Positions 1-12,915 are shown, counted from the first letter of the stretch. The stretch: 64,000 bases of DNA from Acanthosoma haemorrhoidale (GCA_930367205.1 OV884011.1:140241937-140305936), one strand, 5' to 3'. Notes: generated by a model not told the origin, from the letters alone. Numbers and translations are program-made.

Positions 1-686
1 ATGAGAAGTCAAGGCCAATAAGTTCTGGTATCAGGTGGATAAACCTCACCAGCTAAGTGCTCAGTAACACACTAAGTGCTGTTCCAATTAGCTGGCTAGA
101 TATTGAGCTCCTACGGGAAATTAGAGCCGATTCCTCTAAGTCTAGAACTTTCTCAAGGTTTCTAGTCATTACCCTTAATATTCTCTTTCTTGGCTGTTTA
201 ATTTATAACTTTTTATCTGTGGAAGAAAACGATTATTTGAAATGCCTTCTGTGAGGTAAAGAACGACGCTTGTATCAGTTATCTCAGCGTAAATATATTT
301 TATATTCAATAACTATAATCGGTCATGCTCACATTTTTCATCTTCTTTAATTCTTCTTAGCCAACTTAATTGTAGTAAAAATCTTGATATTTCGGCCATA
401 TTTGTATCGAGGAAAATATTTATTGATATATGATGTTTTTTTCCCACGTTATTTTCTACACTTCCCGTTTTTGTCATGTAAATGAAAAACTAATCAATGG
501 TATATGTCGGGGTGTTGTGAATGATGTAAGCTTGACTCAGTTTTTTTTGTTAATTTATTTTTTGGTGCTGCTTAACTCATGGCAGATCTCCTAAACTATG
601 GCTAATTTTGAAATACAGACGCAGTACTTATTGTGAAGAATTTTATGAGGTAAGTAAGGAGGAACTCTTCTAAGATACAAAAATTA
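1..686. other. AT-rich stretch, no feature seen
   Basis: The only open frames are short (about 65 codons), low in complexity and without a recognisable domain. No repeat, RNA gene or composition island was noticed. Confidence 0.5.
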
Positions 687-992
687 ATGAATCCATTCAA
701 AAATGTATATCATCTTGATGTATCCATACTTTTCATGCCAGTGTACCATACCGTGCTGTATGTACAAGAGCTAGTTGAATATGTGAAGGTCGTGGCTGAG
801 CTGGAAGCCTCTCCCGTAAGTCCTCCTGGAGACTTTATGTACCTCGGAGAATCGGGAATGCTTCCATGGCAAGGAGTCCTGCACGTCCGGCCGGCACCCT
901 CACTCATCCTCCGATCCCAGATCCCGGCATTCGTATTCAAATCCTACTCCCTCCCGACAATCAACTCGCTTTATGCAAAACAGAAATTATAA
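687..992 (+). other. GC-richer island with 101-codon open frame and possible exon
   Basis: This is the first block of raised GC in the window. A plus-strand frame of 101 codons starts at 687 and matches no family I recognise. Within it, 742-815 is preceded by a pyrimidine-rich run ending in CAG and followed at once by GTAAGT, a textbook donor; these 74 bases are open in the same frame. This could be a real internal exon, or a non-coding conserved block with chance splice-like flanks. The opposite strand also has a 76-codon frame, so openness alone proves little here. Confidence 0.25.
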
Positions 993-2640
993 TAATTAAA
1001 TAAAAATGTCATGGAACCAGTCTCATTATGGCAAAAGGTTCATTGCTGCCGTGTTTACCGGTGATGTAGATTATACCGCCGCCAGTGTCTAAAGCAGAGG
1101 ATTCCAGCCATCAGGGGAAGTAGAAAGGTACTTTAAAATCATATCAACTTAATATTTTGTTTTTTGTTTAGTTCAAGTCCTCGAATCCTGTAAGCGGTAT
1201 ATAGTGACTGCATTTTACATAACGACCATGTGTCGCGAACAACGTCGAGGTATTCTATTCAATTTCTTATACGCTATACATGCTTTCTCACCTATTTAAA
1301 ATTTTCCATAAATAACACTGCAATTCTCTACACTTATAAAAATGAAATTATACTATATCTACCCGAAAAGTTTTTGCAAAGCCCGAAGTTAGGGGCTCTG
1401 ATTTCATTCGGAATAAAAATAATTCACAAATTTTCTGATTAGTGGAAAAGCTCGCACCAGTTGTGCCATAACCTTTAAGTCTCGAGTTCCCTGCCTCAGA
1501 AGCTATTTTAAATTTACTGGTTTTTTTTCCAAGGTTAAGGAAACATTAAAGACGGTACTCAAAATGGATCCAAATATATTCCAAATGGTAAAGATTTTTT
1601 ATTCAAAGTCCACTGTTAAACCTTTTGATATAGTGGTTTCCTAAATATTAGTTTTCTTCCATCCCCTACCCATCTTCAAATCTAGAGTAATACTCTAGAC
1701 GTGCCCCTACCATTCTTCAAAATATTTTGATGTTTGTCTCCCCATGTTTGCCTTTTTAGGGAAGACAGAAAGCTTAGGGTAACAGGTGCCGGAGTGTATG
1801 TACTTAAGATCCCTTTGGTGGTGGTCCCTAGACTGGAGCCTAAACCGTCGGGGTGTACCAAAAGAAAACATTCACTTTACCTGCGATATAAGTTTCGTAC
1901 CGGTATTAAATTATCATCAAATATATTAAAACCTTTAAAAGTTTCATGAATAGGGCTATATTTCAAATCTTAAAAGAGCAAAAATTGAACGAAATATGGC
2001 ATGTTTTGAAACAATAGTTTTCATTTTTCGATTTCACTACCTTACCAATACGTGCTTCATAATATTAATTGATTAATTAATAATAATAATTTAATGTTTT
2101 GTAAAAATATCCCCTTAGATAGTGCACAAACCAGAAGAAAGATGCAGACATCACAAGACAAGATAAGCTAACAACTTACAATAATAACCAAGCTTAAATT
2201 GTACGAATGCTAAGTAAAACTTACCAGGACTAAGGTGCTGAAAGTGGAAATTGTTTTTCAATTGCACTGGAGATTTCAATCAAGCCTTCTTAAGTAGCTT
2301 CTCGATTCCCTACACTACATACGGGCTATAACATATCTTACGCCAAAGAAAAAATCAGTAACGTTTTCACCCTAGTACAAACCCATTGACCGAAGAACTT
2401 CAAGAACCAATCCTTCAAGAAGGCTCAAAAGAAGATCTCCAAGGGATTTACTGGCCACTTAGAAATATGAATAAATCTGCATAGTAATCCAAGCAGATAA
2501 GCTAAAAGAAATTATTGCAGATTACAAATTGTTAAAACTGTCAAAATAAATTAATAGACATATTAATATGACGATGAAAATGTAGTTCCTGTTGTTTGCA
2601 TTAAAATCGCTGTAATGTGTTCATCTTGCGGAGTTTAACC
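993..2640. other. AT-rich stretch, one weak tRNA-like patch
   Basis: Nothing firm is visible. Around 1441-1497 there is a vague A-box/B-box-like arrangement (AAGCTCGCACC, then TCGAGTTCCC) that could be a decayed tRNA-derived SINE. It is too degenerate to call alone. Short open frames at 1230-1442 and 1734-1949 have no recognisable domain. Confidence 0.3.
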
Positions 2641-2648
2641 TTCCTGCT

Positions 2649-2897
2649 TTAAGCATTTTCATCGCCAGAAAATCTCATGGTTCCTAAATATTTTTCTTTA
2701 TCATCCTGTACGGATACACTGCGGTGGAGGACAGACACGAACAGATATTTCGTGATGAAATCTAGCCTACCAAGGATTCGTGTACTCTCATCACGTACAT
2801 CCCACTCCTTGGCCTTCCAGGACGTGGGCAGCGATGTAACTCGCTCGCAGGACACTAGAACATCTTTGCAGGAGTCGTGAAAAAGAAATGATATCAT
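2649..2897 (-). CDS. Unclassified 82-codon open frame
   Basis: An ATG-started minus-strand frame lies in a patch of slightly raised GC. The product is mixed-charge, soluble-looking and has no membrane segment (residues such as KAKEWDVRDEST near the middle). I recognise no family. The complementary strand is also open for 67 codons. It could be a transposase relic, an exon or chance. No splice sites or neighbouring coding blocks support it. Confidence 0.12.
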   Translation of the reverse strand: MISFLFHDSCKDVLVSCERVTSLPTSWKAKEWDVRDESTRILGRLDFITKYLFVSVLHRSVSVQDDKEKYLGTMRFSGDENA

Positions 2898-3330
2898 AGG
2901 GCGGATGGTTGAGACAACTGGAGCACATGACGATCAGGGCAATTATAGATGGTGAATTTTCCACTTTTTCTTTTTAAAAACATTTGAGCGTTTCAGATGT
3001 GCAAAAATGTGGTGCGAAGAAGGAGGCTCGCATTACCTACAATTAAATAAAACTTGAACGGTTAATCAATCATGAGACAGGGTCAAGAGTTAACGTTTAA
3101 CAGATCGTTGTGTCGAGGTGTTGTCAATAATGAACACTAATGATCAGGGATTTTTCTTTTTTCCTTGCAGCCATCGACTTTTTGACGGCGCTAACTGTCA
3201 TGCTCATTTACCTATGCTAAATATATAGCAAAATAATCAGTAGTTGTATATCCCCAATGGAATTTAAAATACAATACGATGCTATTAGTTGATTGTTATT
3301 GTGAGCCGTGAGTGCACTCATTTGCAAGAG

Positions 3331-3425
3331 TTGGTTGGGAATTCAGATGAGGCTGATAAAAGAGAGATGTTAAGTTTTTATCAAATTTATTAATGGACAA
3401 TACGATCTATTATATACTATTATTC
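3331..3425 (+). repeat. Dispersed repeat family, copy 1
   Basis: This segment resembles five other places in the window (near 31331, 32238, 40585, 46825 and 60563). The shared core runs roughly GTTGGGA, then a short variable part, then GATGAAAGAGAGAT and TTTATTAATGGACAA. This copy reads GGCTGATAAAAGAGAGAT followed by TTTATTAATGGACAATACGA. No coding capacity is visible. The class is unknown; it may be part of a SINE or of an untranslated retroelement end. Confidence 0.5.
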
Positions 3426-3471
3426 CTCACAAATAAAAAATTAAAATACTCCAAATCACGAAAGGAAGGAT

Positions 3472-3509
3472 ATTTCTATACCATATATAAGTAAGTCATT
3501 TCTATACCA
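3472..3509. repeat. 12-bp direct repeat, 26-bp period
   Basis: ATTTCTATACCA occurs exactly twice, at 3472-3483 and 3498-3509. It may be a small local duplication. No function is evident. Confidence 0.6.
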
Positions 3510-3831
3510 CATTATAGAATATGACTCCATATTTTTTCTGTTTATCAAGTGAATAGGTCGATAGGATGTCTATTGCGGAATGCTAGATTTCCTACACAAA
3601 GCTCTTAGTTTAAAAGCGTTGAATTGAAAAAAAAAAAACATAACCGAGCATGTTATCAGATATATCTACAATTGCAACGATTAACCAAATATTATTGTTT
3701 ATTTAATCAGATGATTAAAGTTAGGTTTTTGTACAATCCGTAGCTAATACATATTGATTATCATGTCTGGAGCGAGTAAATACCATATTTTGTACCACTG
3801 GGGTCATTAAGATCTCATCGTAAGAATCAGA

Positions 3832-4044
3832 ATGAGGAAGGCACACACACAAACACATGCTGGAGAACTAATAACAAAGAAACAAAAAAAAATAGAAGTC
3901 ATTAGACGTACGGCATTAGGTAGAATTAAGAGGGGCATTGTAGACTGGCGAGATGAAACAGAATTAGCCTCAATGATGATTAGAGCAAGGAGAGATGACA
4001 GGGTACAGCGTCTGCATAATCCACTGCCAGCTAGATCAAGATAG
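3832..4044 (+). CDS. Unclassified basic 70-codon open frame
   Basis: The product is strongly basic and probably helical: KKQKKIEVIRRTALGRIKRG, then an acidic patch (WRDETELASMM), then RARRDDRVQRLHN and a stop. The frame is less AT-biased than its surroundings. The composition is compatible with a nucleic-acid-binding segment or a mobile-element relic, but I recognise no domain, and no splice signals or partner exons were found. Chance remains quite possible. Confidence 0.15.
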   Translation: MRKAHTQTHAGELITKKQKKIEVIRRTALGRIKRGIVDWRDETELASMMIRARRDDRVQRLHNPLPARSR

Positions 4045-4511
4045 CGCTCTCAAATATAGAAGGCACTGCATGATGTAGCCGCCCCGAAATTGGAATATGG
4101 CGGATGTGATATTGTCTGTATAATGTGATGATTATACCTAATGTGTATGTATAGTTGTAAAGATTGCCTCAATCGTGACGGAGGTTTTGAATCGGATCCC
4201 ATCTCTGGCTTAGTTCAATTAAAATCTTATGCGAGCGGGGAGGAATGAGAACAAATGGAAGATCATCTGTAGTTGTTTTATATAGTTTTATTAATCAGCT
4301 GTTTATTCTTACGACCACTCAAGAGAACAATAAATGTCTGATCATTATAAACAACTAACAGCAATTCTAAGACTCACAGTGAAAGTAAATATGACTAATA
4401 AAAACGGTTGTTACCGTCATTTGAGTGACCGTTATATTTAACACTTGTTCTGATTTAATAACTACATTAATTTACTTGAAGTGATATTAAACCACCAGTA
4501 TCTCACACAGA

Positions 4512-4546
4512 CATGCGCGCGCACGCACGCACTCACAAACACATAC
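4512..4546. repeat. GC/AC-type dinucleotide microsatellite
   Basis: An impure alternating purine-pyrimidine tract (ATGCGCGCGCACGCACGCAC, then CACAAACACATAC). Such tracts can adopt Z-form DNA and vary in length between individuals. Confidence 0.7.
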
Positions 4547-4727
4547 AAATATATTTGCGCGTTTTTGTTTCTGAACTAGAAATAATTACGAAAATTAATT
4601 TAAAAAGTTAATATATTTTTTTAAATAAATTAATCAGTCATATATAATACACACATCGAATCAGTCAATAAAAAATGAACCTATTTCTTTCAAATTTCAT
4701 GAACCGTTTTTATTCAAACTACTAAAC

Positions 4728-4800
4728 AGGCTTATAGGCAAGTGGTAAACCGCTCGTCTATACCAGCGTTCAAGTCTCTTTTACTACAGACCACTGTTGC
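4728..4800 (+). repeat. tRNA-like (SINE-type) relic, pair member 1
   Basis: GGCAAGTGGTAAACCG resembles an RNA polymerase III A box. GCGTTCAAGTCTC, about 25 nt downstream (4766-4778), resembles a B box. The A-to-B spacing and the word GTTCAAGTCTC fit a tRNA head, but no clover-leaf can be folded. A related copy is at about 7856-7925, so this is more likely a dispersed SINE than a solitary tRNA pseudogene. Confidence 0.4.
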
Positions 4801-5079
4801 AGTCTCTCAAGCATTTTCTCCATGCATGTGCAGATACATTAAAGATGGCAGCACAGAACAAATTTTCAATGATATTCTAAAACTTATTTTGAAATTTGAG
4901 ATAGGAATTGCGTAATAGCTTTCAGTCTATTTAAATGTTGAATGCTAGTGTTTTAGTTATTATGAACATTTCTTATTTGTTAAAAAATTGTCTTTTTTTT
5001 ATCAATAATCATACAAAGTAGATTTTTCATAAACATTTATGTTTTAAAGAAACTCGTGCCAAGCCAGTATCTCTTAACC

Positions 5080-5100
5080 ATATCAAGTATCTCTTGATAT
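5080..5100. repeat. Perfect 8-bp-stem hairpin
   Basis: ATATCAAG (5080-5087), loop TATCT, CTTGATAT (5093-5100). No T-tract or gene context gives it a role. The word AGTATCTCTT also occurs twice here, so local duplication may have created the palindrome. Confidence 0.6.
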
Positions 5101-5535
5101 TATTTCTCCACTTTTCTGCTTCCTTTATTTCCTTTATGTAGATTTTAAAAAAACACTTTAGCTTATAATAGATGTTAATAATATTTAGTTGGTTAAAAAA
5201 AAATCTTTTAAGTAATAAAAAGTAGTATTTTTTATTTGGGATATAATCTTAGTAAAATTATAATATAGTGTGAATGAAATCGGTTATTTTTTCATGCTGT
5301 ACTTGTCATATGTTTACTGTTCATATGAATCAATCTTATCTAAAATCAAGCGAACCAATATAGAAAAAACCACCTAGCAGATGTGCCTCCTGCCCCAGGA
5401 ACACATCCTACCACAGCGAGCAATCAGACCAGCCAACCATACAGAATGCCGTTAATGTCGGAATTGCTAAACCGCTATATGGTTGGATACCGGTGATCTA
5501 GTTTTATAGTTTTTTATTTCGGTTGTAGGAGCAAG

Positions 5536-5616
5536 GGAACCGTTAGTGACACCTCCTCATTTGTATGTGGGAGGTCAGAGCGGGTGGATTGGTTCGATTC
5601 CCGAGTGACCTCTGCA
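5536..5616 (+). repeat. tRNA-derived SINE-like relic with strong B box
   Basis: GGTTCGATTCC (5591-5601) is a near-consensus RNA polymerase III B box. Upstream, CCGTTAGTGACACC fits an A box. Between them lies an anticodon-arm-like pairing (CACCTCC with GGGAGGTC). The T stem does not pair well, so it is not a functional tRNA. The order of A-box, arm and B-box is that of a tRNA-derived SINE head. Confidence 0.5.
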
Positions 5617-6179
5617 ATATTGTTCCTTTCTTACTAAAATACATTTTATAATATGTTGTTTCTTTTATGATGCTGTTACTTATCAGTTTATTACTTACAT
5701 ATTTTGCAGTTTTAGCTAAATTGTAACAATTTTGCCTAAAATAACTAGTTAATATTGTTTGTTTTATGTCCCTTGAAGGAATAAAGAGACAAGGAGAATT
5801 AAACTCAAAACAGATTAGTGTACTTACGTGATTTTATTTGTCCTGTATAGGAGAGGTTATTATTGCTTTTGAGCGTATTTGGTCCTTCTCTAACACACAA
5901 TTTCTATGCATTGTTACAACCTTAAAAAAAGGCTGCTCTGACAAAATTTTTCATTTTAATTTTGGAAAACAAATTGTCCTCAAACGGGATGTAGAGAGGC
6001 GAATGATCCATGGATAACTATTAGATTTATATTATGATAGTTCATTGATAACCAGTAAAGGAAAACCTCAATTGTAAATTTAATTTTGAAATAAATTGTC
6101 CTTAAAGAATGACAATCGCTAAAATGCTTCAGATAGAAATAGCACTATCTGACTAAAGTCCAGTTAATATTATAATATA

Positions 6180-6400
6180 GGATGGATTCTAATATCAAAA
6201 TGAGGGGGAGGAGGCCAATAGTAAATGTGTAAGGGCCCTCACGGGAACATTTACATCGGTAAATCCTATTGAGGGGGATAAATCCGGGATCTGGCGTTGG
6301 GTTCCTGTAACCGACGAATAATTTGATTCTAGTCTGGTCTTTGCCAGGCCCTTGCCTTAACTGAGGACGGTGTAGATTCAACCAGTCAGGAATTTACGAT
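6180..6400. other. GC-richer island, no coding seen
   Basis: The block holds purine-rich AGGGGGAGGAGG, GGGCCCTCACGGG and TCCGGGATCTGGCG in AT-rich surroundings. The minus strand is open for 78 codons (6145-6381) without a recognisable domain. It is a candidate conserved non-coding element. Confidence 0.25.
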
Positions 6401-7855
6401 AGTAATATTTGCCCAGACAACGGTATGAGCCTAATGTATGTTATAATCGTTAGACGTTACTAGTTTAAGGTATCCAAGTAAAGTTAATGTATGCCTATTG
6501 CACGTTATGTTCAAAGTATCAGTAGCCTCTATATACTTTTGTTATTAAAAAGAATAAGTTAATTAAGTGTAGAAATTGAAGAAACAAGATCCCAGGATAG
6601 GTGACTAAAAATTAAATGCGTAACTTAATAATTGTGAAAAAGTAAAATCGGCTCCTTTATTTGCTAAAACGCATGCAATCCTTTAAATCGAATGTCCTGA
6701 GAACAATTGTTTACGCCCTGTATTACGTCGGTTACAGGAGAGGGATCTCCATAAGGTGCATGAATTATGTAACCGAGTGAGTGAGAATGATCATTTACCA
6801 CAATTGCTTTTTGGCCAATTTGGCAGATTTTAATTGAATTTTTTTCTTATTATTCTTATTTATTCTTAAACAAACTTATTTCACGCATTTGTTAAACTAC
6901 CCCAAGTTACTGAAAACTGCCTTTTTCTAGCTAATTTTGTTTTTTATTATTTTTAATTTTATGTCTTAGTAGACATCTTGCAATCTTGCAACTAAAAATA
7001 TCAATACTGCACTCATATTTTTCCATCCCCCCTACTGTGCATGAGTCGTTCACTCAAGGTCCTCGGCGAGTTTACCTATTTTACGTTCTATTACTGTACG
7101 CATTCAGCCATTTTACAATTTCAAACCAGCCGCACCCCCTTACCTTTAGTTTTAGCAATTTATTTTGCAATTTCTTTTACAAATGTCTCTTTAGATAAAT
7201 GAAGCCACGAGAGAGACTCTCACCCTAACGACTCCGCGGCCAGTACACGGTACGCTTTCATAACCTTTCTTGCGCACTATGAATACAAATCGTCCTCTGT
7301 GAAATTGACTCCTACCCTGTGTTATTTAGTTCTTTTACTTCTTCCTCCTGCTCTTCTTTAATAGGTTACTTGATGTATTTCTTTAATAGTATATATAAAT
7401 ATAAGAAACTTGAAATTATACGCCGGTGTAAAATAAAATAAAAAATTATGAAACGGATTCCGAGTGGAATGTGTTCAGTATAATTTATCTGTTGCAACGA
7501 AACAGTATTAAGCGTTCTTTCAATTATCGCAGGCTGACATTTGGCCGGTTTAAAGCCGATGTCTAATTATTTATTTCTTTAACCAGGAAATATCAATCTC
7601 AATAAATTGTTTGAGCACCAACCTCTTTTAATGCTGTCATATTCAAATCAAAATATTTAATTATAGATTGCAAGGATTGTACTAGGTTAAAATATAGGTA
7701 ATTTAGAAACGAATCTAATTAAGTTTGAGGAATTTTTGAACTTTGAAAAGTTGAAGGAAACTTTTGAATTTCAACTCAACTTCTTCTTTTCCTTAAGCAG
7801 GTTCATAAAAACGATTTGACAGTATGAAAATCCATAAACGTTATTATATATCTAG
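6401..7855. other. AT-rich stretch, no feature seen
   Basis: Apart from scattered short open frames, for example a low-complexity aromatic-rich one at 6986-7198, I see no repeat, RNA gene or coding signal. Confidence 0.4.
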
Positions 7856-7925
7856 GAATAATAGGTAAACCGTCTGAAATATACCACCGTTCAAGTATTT
7901 TCATCTCTTGTAGACTCCGTTATAG
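7856..7925 (+). repeat. tRNA-like (SINE-type) relic, pair member 2
   Basis: It resembles 4728-4800: AGGTAAACCG, then ATACCACCGTTCAAGTATT, then a CTTGTAGACT tail-like part. The B-box word is at 7887-7899. Both copies are degenerate, which suggests an old SINE family. Confidence 0.35.
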
Positions 7926-8980
7926 TTACAATACCATTATAATCCGATCATAGATCAGATTTTTTTAATCTTAGAGAATGGAGCGAAGACCCAAGAATAG
8001 TTGCCAGAAGCGAGATGGTACGAGTACATTGTACTTGCATAGTTGGCATTCTTAAAGCCCCGGCAAGGCAGAGGCTGGATTTGTCCCTGAGCATGACTGA
8101 TGACGCCCCCCTTGATGATTACATGATCCAAATCTGATAATTCCATCCGGACCTATCTGTTGAATCATCGGGCTATTTACAAGCCCGTGTGCTTGTCTTC
8201 GTATATATTTCCGGTCTCTAGGTACAATAATTTATATTATCTTAGTTCGAACAGATAATCTATTATCGCGCTTTAAAGTCAACATTTGTAGATAATTGAT
8301 GTATCTTTTGCGGTTGAAGAAGTCTTTGCTAATCATTATGCGTGTTTATTCTGTTTGCCTGTTAAGATTAATATGTCCTCCTGTTGATTATTCGAATGAA
8401 ATTATCATTTGAACTTAATTATTATTATCATCTAATCCTTTTGGTATTTTGCACATACGATTTTGAATATCCATGGATCCGTGGAATGTACTGCAGCTCA
8501 ACTACAATGCACAAGTGGGCTATGTGCGATTAAAACAGTTATCCGTAATGAGACGAACACCAATGGAACGGGACCGCTATCTTCATATTACAAATTTTCA
8601 ATCCAGCTTTGCAGACGTTAAATTTTCCGATTCGGTCTATTGCTTCCAGCAGACATCTTTGATGATTACAAAACTTTCAAAATAAAAGGCTCCTCTGAGC
8701 ATGATGATCCAATAAGGGAGTTTTTATACCATATATTATTGGGCCATCCTAATATTTAAATACATTGATACAAATATAGCCCTAAGGTCAACTATACATC
8801 CTAGATCGATCTAAAACACTTTCCAAAGACGACAAGTACCTGCGATGGAATTTACTATTTTATCGCCCAGTTTCACTTAAAGTGCCTTACGGAGTTTTTA
8901 GGCACCTCTGAATTCCCTTCTTTTCCACATCTTTTTCATCCCTTAATCTATATTTGCCTTATGATGTCTTTATCTGTAGG
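7926..8980. other. No firm feature
   Basis: Short open frames at 7955-8146 (minus) and 8473-8685 (plus, ATG GAT CCG start) show no recognisable domain. The sequence is otherwise AT-rich and unremarkable. Confidence 0.4.
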
Positions 8981-9320
8981 CAGCGTGGGAGGCAGCGCCG
9001 CCTAAGCGGACCAGACTCTTCGAGAAGGAAACGGTAAATCACGGGGCACTTTACCGAGGCAACATCTGTCCCTTACTAACTTACCATTCCTCTTATCTCA
9101 TTTTATCTTCTGTCACATTTTTGTTGCCTTTCTGTCCTTCATTTGTTCTTCTTCTTATTTTTCGGGTCCAGTCTTCTTCTTTGCACTGCGAGATCGTGGT
9201 GGAACAGGTTAGGTAGGCAGAGAAACTATCTTTTCACCTACTTTATTTTTGATAATTAATCCATTGTCATGCTTTGTTTCTCTATTTGTTTAATTATGAA
9301 TAAACTGATTGATGGATCAA
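8981..9320 (+). repeat. Possible untranslated retroelement fragment
   Basis: A GC-rich opening (GGCAGCGCCGCCTAAGCGG, then CGGGGCACTTTACCGAGGC) passes into pyrimidine-rich sequence and ends near TTAATTATGAATAAACTG, a polyadenylation-like context. GAGGCAACATCTGTCCCTTA (9056-9075) resembles AAGGCAACCTCTATCTCTTA (31196-31215), hinting at a shared repeat. There is no coding frame. This is a weak call. Confidence 0.2.
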
Positions 9321-12300
9321 CAGCCGTGCCACTTATTCGTAGCACCTTCATAGACATACGGACATAAGACAAATGATCGTCCCGTGCTTATATAAAAGTA
9401 TAGCCTCTCCCTAGAAGCTCAAAACAACTTAAACATTTATTGGAATGTCAATGTTTAGTCCAAAAAAACAGATGTGAATTAAACTAAACTGATTTATACC
9501 TTTAATGAGATTTTATGTGTAATTATCGTATTATCGAAATTACCATAACCCGCCGTTCTTGCAATAAGTCATAGTGTGTAAAATGGTGCCTAACCAAAAC
9601 AAACAAACTCATCCATAACGTCTAGACAGCTTTACTGACCTGCATTGACGGTCGAGCACACTCGAACAACTAATTTACTGCACCCTTGATGCAATAGATT
9701 TACGGAGAACTTCTGCACCCTCGGCGATCCTCGGTCATAACTCACCCGTTAAAAAAAAAAAACGAACTGATAAATTATACATCAACAGCTCATTACGACC
9801 ACGTACAGCGTAATTGTGTCCGTGCATGATTGCTCTAGTGGGGTTCACTGGGATCCTCTAGCATTTCAATACTCCTCCCGTGTTTCTCCTTAAAGCATTT
9901 CAAGTAATTTTCTTGTCATCAATAAATTATACCACGTCATGTGTCGTGGACGTATCCATGTCAAACCAGACATTACAGAACGGCAAATAACGAGGTCATC
10001 AAGGCCAGATTCTAAATTCCACATAAACGTGCATGGATACTTTGATCCACCCTTCTCACCACCCATGACTCAGATTGAGTTGACAGTGAGACCTAATGAT
10101 GACATAACTGCATGGAAAGATGATATAGGAAGACGCTATAGACCTTGTACATATAAAGATAAACTAATTTAATAACAATTTCGGTATTTACAATGAATAA
10201 TAACATTTAAGCTCAATAATGAAACGAAAGAGAGTTGAAGTTGGTACTACAGAGCTATTCTCGAAGATCTCACAATGTTTATTGCCCTACAAGTGATGTA
10301 ACTGATTATCTCAAGCAAGTGTGAACGTTTCCAAAGGCTCGGTCGCGTTGCGAATAATTTGTCATATCAATATAATCGGCCAAATAAACTATACCTAATA
10401 TAAAATTATGTAAGATCATACGTCTACAGCACAAGTTGAATCGATTGGGCCCAGTAAAAGGCTCCATTTTCAGGAGAAAAAAACGCTAACAGGAGCATCC
10501 TTTGATTTTTTAGTTCAACCTTTTTTTTCCAATTTATTTAAAAATGTTAAGAAATTGACATTTGTAAATTTCTATACCTCGAATTTTTCGAAATTATTAC
10601 AGTGTTTAGGTTTTACGAAATCCCGTATCTGACTTTAAAATCACTAGTTCATAACAACAAGACCGTATGAGACATACTGTTCAACGATCCTGACAGTTCC
10701 GCAAATATTATTTGAACAGACCAACCGCACAGTTAACGCTCTCACTGGAGATTATCTTCAACAAATTCATCTTTCCCTCCTCAAAAAAATTAACTGTCGG
10801 CTTCGATCTCAGGCCAATAAGATGGACTCCCGCTTGGGTTGTTAGGTATTTACAGCTCTACAAAGACTTACCTAGAGGATTTGTGGCAGTATAAACATTC
10901 CCTGCTATGACGGCAGGAGATTATAGGCATCAGTTCTCCATAAAAACTAGTATTCTCTTAAAGGGTAAAATGAAACATAGCTGTCGTAAAAGTTAATTGG
11001 ATAAAACCCTCTAGTGCAGATAATGTTTGAGCAGTGAAGTAAATTCGACATTACGGACTTGTAGAGGTAGCTGGCTGGCTGCCTGTTCCGGTGTGGGAAA
11101 CACTCAAGGAATCCGTCCTGATTTCAATGCGAGCATTAACTTGGTCGTAAACTGATATCTAATGCTCCGCTGGATTTGCGGGCTTGAAAGTATACGCTCG
11201 ACGGACTTTCATAAAGAGTATAGTTAAACATATGTTTTTCGAAACCAGATACACGTATTATTTTCGATCCTGTGTCTGTCTGTCCAGGTATTCGTAATTA
11301 TTCCATTTGACCGGAAACTTACAATGATTGAATAATCAATGTTAATAGTGAGTTAAGTGATTTGGTCCTTTACGTGATTTTAATAGTATTAGTCGGTCAA
11401 GTGAGTATATAGTGGGGCACCGTTCAGCAGAGTTGGCCGAAGGACACATATTTATCATCAGTTTGAGACACAGCGACAAGTTGGATGAATTTGCCAATGC
11501 GAAAGCCGGCAAGACATGTGTCGTACATTTGTTATTTTGTTACTAAAGAAATGGAGATGCCTATCCATTTTTATACCCATTTCTTGCTGGCATAGTTTTA
11601 TAAAACGTCAGTATCGAATCAAAAAGGTTGATGTGATTTTACTAAACATCGCTAATTATGACAATTTTTTTTGTTTTTTGTTGAGTTGAAACGGAAAACA
11701 CAGAAACATTTTCATGATTATAAATGTATAATTGATACCACCCTTGTAGCTAGTAGAGTAAATAGAATTCCTTGTTGACAAGAATGCCTCCCCTTGACAA
11801 GCCGGTTAAATAGCAGTGCATTGGTGATTATTGCTATTATCAATTGTTAATCACCCTGTGCGCAATCGTATATTATCACTACCTTCACTTGGCTGGGTAA
11901 TTTATGGCGAGATAATGATGCATGTTCCCTGCCGTGTCTAGGCCGACTAGTCCCATATACATAGCACAATCAGGAGCGAACCTTTCTTGAGAGGGGAGAA
12001 AAAAAATTAATAAAATGTATAATTTAAAATTATCAGTAGATACAGATCCTTATGATAATAATTTACCCTTTATAAGAGTGATTTAGTATTCTTTCATTAA
12101 ATCGAATAATTAACAGGAGAATATTAAATAAATAGAAAGGGTTTTTTTCCACCCAACGCGAACTAACCAGTTCGGATAAAGCCGGTAGCAGTTTTAATCT
12201 GTAATAGTATGCTAAGAGCGTAGTGCTTAAGAAGCTAGCTTTAGTTCCTCGTTAGACCGCTTCCCTGCATAATAGTAACATATCATTACATTTTACTGGA

Positions 12301-12860
12301 ATTTTCATAGAACCATTTGAAACTGTGTAACCAATAAAATTAAAATTTCATCCCAAATAGAACGAACCCCGAATTCAACGCACTTAACGAATTTCTTAAT
12401 ATGACTTGTGTTTAGACTTGGTAATAACTAATTGATAATAATCAATGCTTTGCATGGATAGCGAGTACTCCTTATGGATTTATAGGTAATGCTTCTAGAA
12501 TGATAATAATTATATTTCTAATATTAAAATTCTTCCATACAAAGTAATAAAATTATTCACTGTTCGAAGTTGAAACGCCTTGTAAAGACTCCGATAAAGG
12601 AAATCTTGGCCTTCTAATAAATAGTTGGACTTATCGTCCCAGTTCCAGCCATAAATTCTCTACAGATAAACAGCTATAAAGTGGTCTGAGGGCTGATAAA
12701 GGACCCCATAAGTCTATAAAGTTACGGACTATTTATAGAAAATATATATATATTTAGGTAGATAAACTCCAGCTAAGCCAACATCTAACAGCTGTAAGGT
12801 CAACTGCCATGGTATTCGTAGTTAACTCATCAATGGGAGATTACATAAACTTATAAATCA
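9321..12860. other. Long AT-rich stretch without identifiable feature
   Basis: Short open frames at 9939-10172 and 10712-10894 lack domains or splice context. No repeat shared with the rest of the window was noticed. Confidence 0.4.
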
Positions 12861-12867
12861 GGGTTTT

Positions 12868-12915
12868 ACGTGACTTAGTGCTTAATGTAACCGATTCATG
12901 GTTTCGAATCCCTAA
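12868..12915 (+). repeat. Isolated B-box-like word
   Basis: GGTTTCGAATCCC at 12900-12912 resembles a tRNA B box. GACTTAGTGCTTAATG upstream could be a decayed A-box region, but it is too close for a complete tRNA. Probably a SINE fragment. Confidence 0.25.

Noticed and set aside
3472..3509. CRISPR-like array
   Set aside because: Only two 12-bp repeats in a eukaryotic repeat-rich context.
5591..5616. Intact tRNA gene at the strong B box
   Set aside because: The T stem does not pair and no clean clover-leaf or acceptor stem could be drawn.
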